A stretch of DNA of 64,000 nucleotides from JAAYAY01 sp963674575 (GTDB lineage: Bacteria; Planctomycetota; Planctomycetia; Pirellulales; Thermoguttaceae), in NCBI GenBank assembly GCA_963674575.2, contig CAXXQT010000002.1:1798001-1862000 (forward strand), written 5' to 3'. This document shows positions 62,501 through 64,000 of the stretch, one piece after another. Position numbers and translations under genes: made by a program. The number at the start of each line of letters is the position of its first letter. Position 1 is the stretch's first letter. The notes below the pieces were generated by a model. It did not search any database. It had not been told where the DNA came from and saw nothing but the letters and a program-made list of their open reading frames with translations.

Positions 62501-64000
62501 GGAGGCTCAGGCAGTGCAGTTGATCCGAATCCACTGGCGCCACGAGGACATGTCCCTCCGCCAGCATCACGTTCGAATCGGTCCAGCGCTCCTCGGGATC
62601 GCCCGTTCGATGACGTATGCCGAAGAAGGATGGGGCTCGCTCGTTTTCCAACTCCGTATCTCCGTAGCTGTAACCCCACAACAGAGACCGTGTTGTGAGA
62701 TCGAGGGCCACGATCGAATGACGGGACGTGGGGCAAACGAGAATTCCGTCGGCATAGGACGGTGACACGCCCGCCACGCGGCGCAGCACGTCGTAGTAAA
62801 CGCTCTGTTCGACGACGGCCAAGGGTTGTTCCCAGAGCAGTTCCCCTGTGGCGGCTCGCAAAGCCAGAAGCCGCACTTCGCCCTCGCGTTCGGCGAGCAC
62901 GTAGAGGTCGCCGAGCAAGGGAAGGGGCGGACCGAGGAAAAAGGTCCCGGCCAAAGGCAGGCGGGGTTCCGTGTAAGAACCTCCCAGTTCCCAACGCAGT
63001 TTCCCTTCCGAACGGATGTCGAACGCCGCCAGTCGGTTTGACGTCGTGGGGGCATTGGAGGAAGCCCTCCGATTTCCCGCCACCAGGATCGGGCGCGCGT
63101 AGAGGGGAGGCGTGGGCAGGGGCAGGTCCTCGACCGCAAATACCTGACGTCCGTCGCTAGCAAGGGTCCCGAACGTCTCGTCTCCCCACAGCCTGAGACG
63201 CAATCCAACCTCCAGATTCGGCTGCACCTGGGCGAATTGGTCCGGCGGCGGATTCAATGCGTCTTGGAACGGATCGGCGACCGGGACCTCCCAGAGGCGT
63301 TTGCCCGTCACGAAGTCGACCGCCAGGAGGTTCGTAACGGTTCGCATGAGAACGACGTTGTTGACGACGAGCGGATACTGGGCCGGCAGCAGGGGCGACT
63401 CGCGATCTTCCTGTTGCCGCTGAAGCCGATCGATCATTTCTTCAACGGTTCGATTGCCCGTCGAGGGGACGTGCCACCGACTGTTCATCAAGGGACGCCC
63501 TGCCGAACTGGTCGTCCAACGCTGGGGCCCGCCACCGTGAAGTCGCCACTGGTCCGGTTCCGACGAATCCTCCGCGTCTTCCGATCCGATCATGGCGACC
63601 AACCACGTCAACGGGTCCTCCGCCTCACCGAAGAGCGGCACGTCCCGACCTTCCACAATGGCGTGACGACCCGGGTATTGTCGTCGGAGGGCGTCAAGCG
63701 TTTCCTTGGCGTCCTCGACCATTCCCGCATCCAGCCAGGCACGGGCCATGACCACGCTCAACGTGGGTTCGAACCGAGCAGCGCTCGGAGATTCGTCGCG
63801 AAGACGTCGTAGTGTCAGGGCCCCCACCAGGGGGCGACCGTGGTCCAGATGGTGCAGGCCCAACAGAAAGGTTGCTTCGTAACCAGCCTCTGTATGGAAG
63901 AAACGCCGTGCAACCTCGGCAAGGCCTGTCACGTCTCCGGTCTTGACCGCGTCTTCCAGCATGGCTCGGGCATGGGCGCCGAAAAGGAGCTCATAAGATT
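59523..64000 (-). CDS. Giant PQQ-propeller/TPR protein (N-terminus cut by window end)
   Basis: At least 1492 residues; the reading frame stays open to 64000, so the N-terminus is outside. Visible: TPR-like helices (ARRFFHTEAGYEATFLLGLH), a PQQ/BamB-like beta-propeller (VDFVTGKRLWEVPVADPF, LALRAATGELLWEQPLAV, LSLRDGKLLWRLPRED), a helical middle with TPR-like repeats, and a second propeller (LNAATGETLWQRDG, LVALDTLKTKADG). C-terminus is Pro-rich. PQQ-type propellers here usually act as scaffolds rather than dehydrogenases; no metal or PQQ ligand is visible. It is the first visible gene of the 13-gene operon, 65 bp before the next. Confidence 0.85.
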   Translation of the reverse strand, partial: SYELLFGAHARAMLEDAVKTGDVTGLAEVARRFFHTEAGYEATFLLGLHHLDHGRPLVGALTLRRLRDESPSAARFEPTLSVVMARAWLDAGMVEDAKETLDALRRQYPGRHAIVEGRDVPLFGEAEDPLTWLVAMIGSEDAEDSSEPDQWRLHGGGPQRWTTSSAGRPLMNSRWHVPSTGNRTVEEMIDRLQRQQEDRESPLLPAQYPLVVNNVVLMRTVTNLLAVDFVTGKRLWEVPVADPFQDALNPPPDQFAQVQPNLEVGLRLRLWGDETFGTLASDGRQVFAVEDLPLPTPPLYARPILVAGNRRASSNAPTTSNRLAAFDIRSEGKLRWELGGSYTEPRLPLAGTFFLGPPLPLLGDLYVLAEREGEVRLLALRAATGELLWEQPLAVVEQSVYYDVLRRVAGVSPSYADGILVCPTSRHSIVALDLTTRSLLWGYSYGDTELENERAPSFFGIRHRTGDPEERWTDSNVMLAEGHVLVAPVDSDQLHCLSLRDGKLLWRLPREDKLFLATVADGNVVVASRKGLTAFGLADGKEVWQMALASCAADTEPSGRGFSDGTRYYLPLTDGRLVVVGLAEGVVEQVIKSRNGRSLGNLVCHGGKILSQNAEGLELFPQLDALRIEVGERLAANPNDAQALAYEGEILWEEGDLGAGVQRVRKSLQLADSIRTRELLRDMMFEGLATSFAQYREFRDEIESLLETAVEQATLHRLMATGFENAGEYDRALTDYRALVALDLDDPGFVNQSDEYSVRQDRWIRARLQGLCAAAPENVGSELLRWSKERLQSEQQAGASPDEFGRVVAYFEGLPGTENFKADWIERLVAADRLAEAELALISEVHTPDAPPDSQALARWAALLVEAGRSADAVLLLGEIATRWPDASFPNDRNGRQWSEQFRQQHADALAVPSPPEWPTGHVKSAVTRTEQGRAVLNYSRGVVPFQDGNRRFFGDLTIEHRQQHLEARNALGQIVWRFPLADLAELRQLASNRALMRVDACGHLLILSLGDRLVALDTLKTKADGTPRIAWVESVDEADMTTIQRQMALARARAGAQWGLGSAGFQGMGRYSFGAALTLGENVVCAKRSRVCVALNAATGETLWQRDGISSQSMLFGDGEYVLVVPAQSSEARVFRTADGAELPPRSLPDASQRVTTVGRRILCWKRTGREYTLQMVDPLLPEKEQIVWGPHRFPLDATPQVVEHEAVAVFTPTGEFQLFDLVDGRSIVKTEFELEPPLKEVVILPRQNQFVVIANNNMVQRSPNRRSSPISQVRGRQIGSARVYAFDRQGKALWAKPAVIEDQFLPLVQPEEAPCLTFACAVIETPQGGGPQRAKIDIQCLDLRSGVIVAHKRFTRGGHSLEIEALPEEAKLVIRMQQETLTLTFTNDPIPENETADATPSNPLEAIMRAVLREAGLPEEDLNTEGLFATPSDEEGQQDGDGAKPPAKPKKDAETPPPASLRPTRAVPPPPLEPAIRDRIPRSAPAPTR

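Overview
The window reads as chromosomal DNA of a planctomycete, most likely of the Pirellulales/Pirellulaceae type. The evidence is the GC-rich, densely overlapping coding, the groEL-groES-groEL chaperonin order, Tat-exported Gfo/Idh and sugar-isomerase pairs, secreted glycan-handling enzymes, LamG/FG-GAP proteins, a MoxR-DUF58-BatA-VWA operon, and families of short intergenic repeats typical of that phylum. No phage, IS transposase, rRNA or CRISPR array is visible; one tRNA gene is present.

Layout. (1) 1-5.7 kb, minus strand: a heat-shock cluster groEL-groES-groEL-dnaJ-grpE. A near-perfect sigma-54 type -24/-12 element lies upstream, and every intergenic gap holds a stem-loop. (2) 6.3-26.4 kb: an accessory glycan-utilisation island, mostly exported proteins: a GH43/GH32-like propeller protein, a six-hairpin glycosidase, a LamG plus FG-GAP protein, a sialidase-like BNR protein, a GH36 alpha-galactosidase, a ceramidase-like hydrolase, a LacI-family regulator, a Gfo/Idh/MocA oxidoreductase, a xylose-isomerase-like TIM barrel and a DUF4838 protein. 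The regulator lies between two inverted copies of a dispersed element, and a 1.3-kb gene-free segment holds a three-unit ~245-bp tandem repeat bounded by inverted repeats. (3) 26.5-40.3 kb: mixed genes: an MprF-like lysyl-lipid synthase/flippase, a leucine-rich-repeat lipoprotein, tRNA-Leu(TAG) with its terminator, small unknowns, an HDOD protein, DAHP synthase, a nuclease/phosphatase coupled to a pectate-lyase-like protein, a methyltransferase and an exported TsaA/TrmO-domain protein. (4) 40.4-64 kb, minus strand: one long operon of 13 genes, mostly joined by 4-bp stop/start overlaps. It runs from a PQQ/TPR giant protein (cut by the window end) through a squalene-cyclase-like repeat protein, MoxR ATPase, DUF58, two VWA membrane proteins, two large coiled or membrane proteins and an NPCBM protein to three HtrA-like proteins.

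Working together: the GroEL/ES and DnaJ/GrpE proteins form the folding machinery. The glycan island looks like a secreted degradative set, with a LacI regulator next to cytoplasmic or Tat-exported sugar-processing enzymes. The final operon resembles MoxR-VWA systems, in which an AAA ATPase works with MIDAS-bearing VWA proteins at the envelope. Its most unusual feature is the set of HtrA paralogues: one keeps an intact His/Asp/Ser triad, while the other two have lost it. One of those two also carries an esterase-like domain whose nucleophile serine is replaced by alanine. This operon, with its likely pseudo-enzymes, is my best candidate for an undescribed system.
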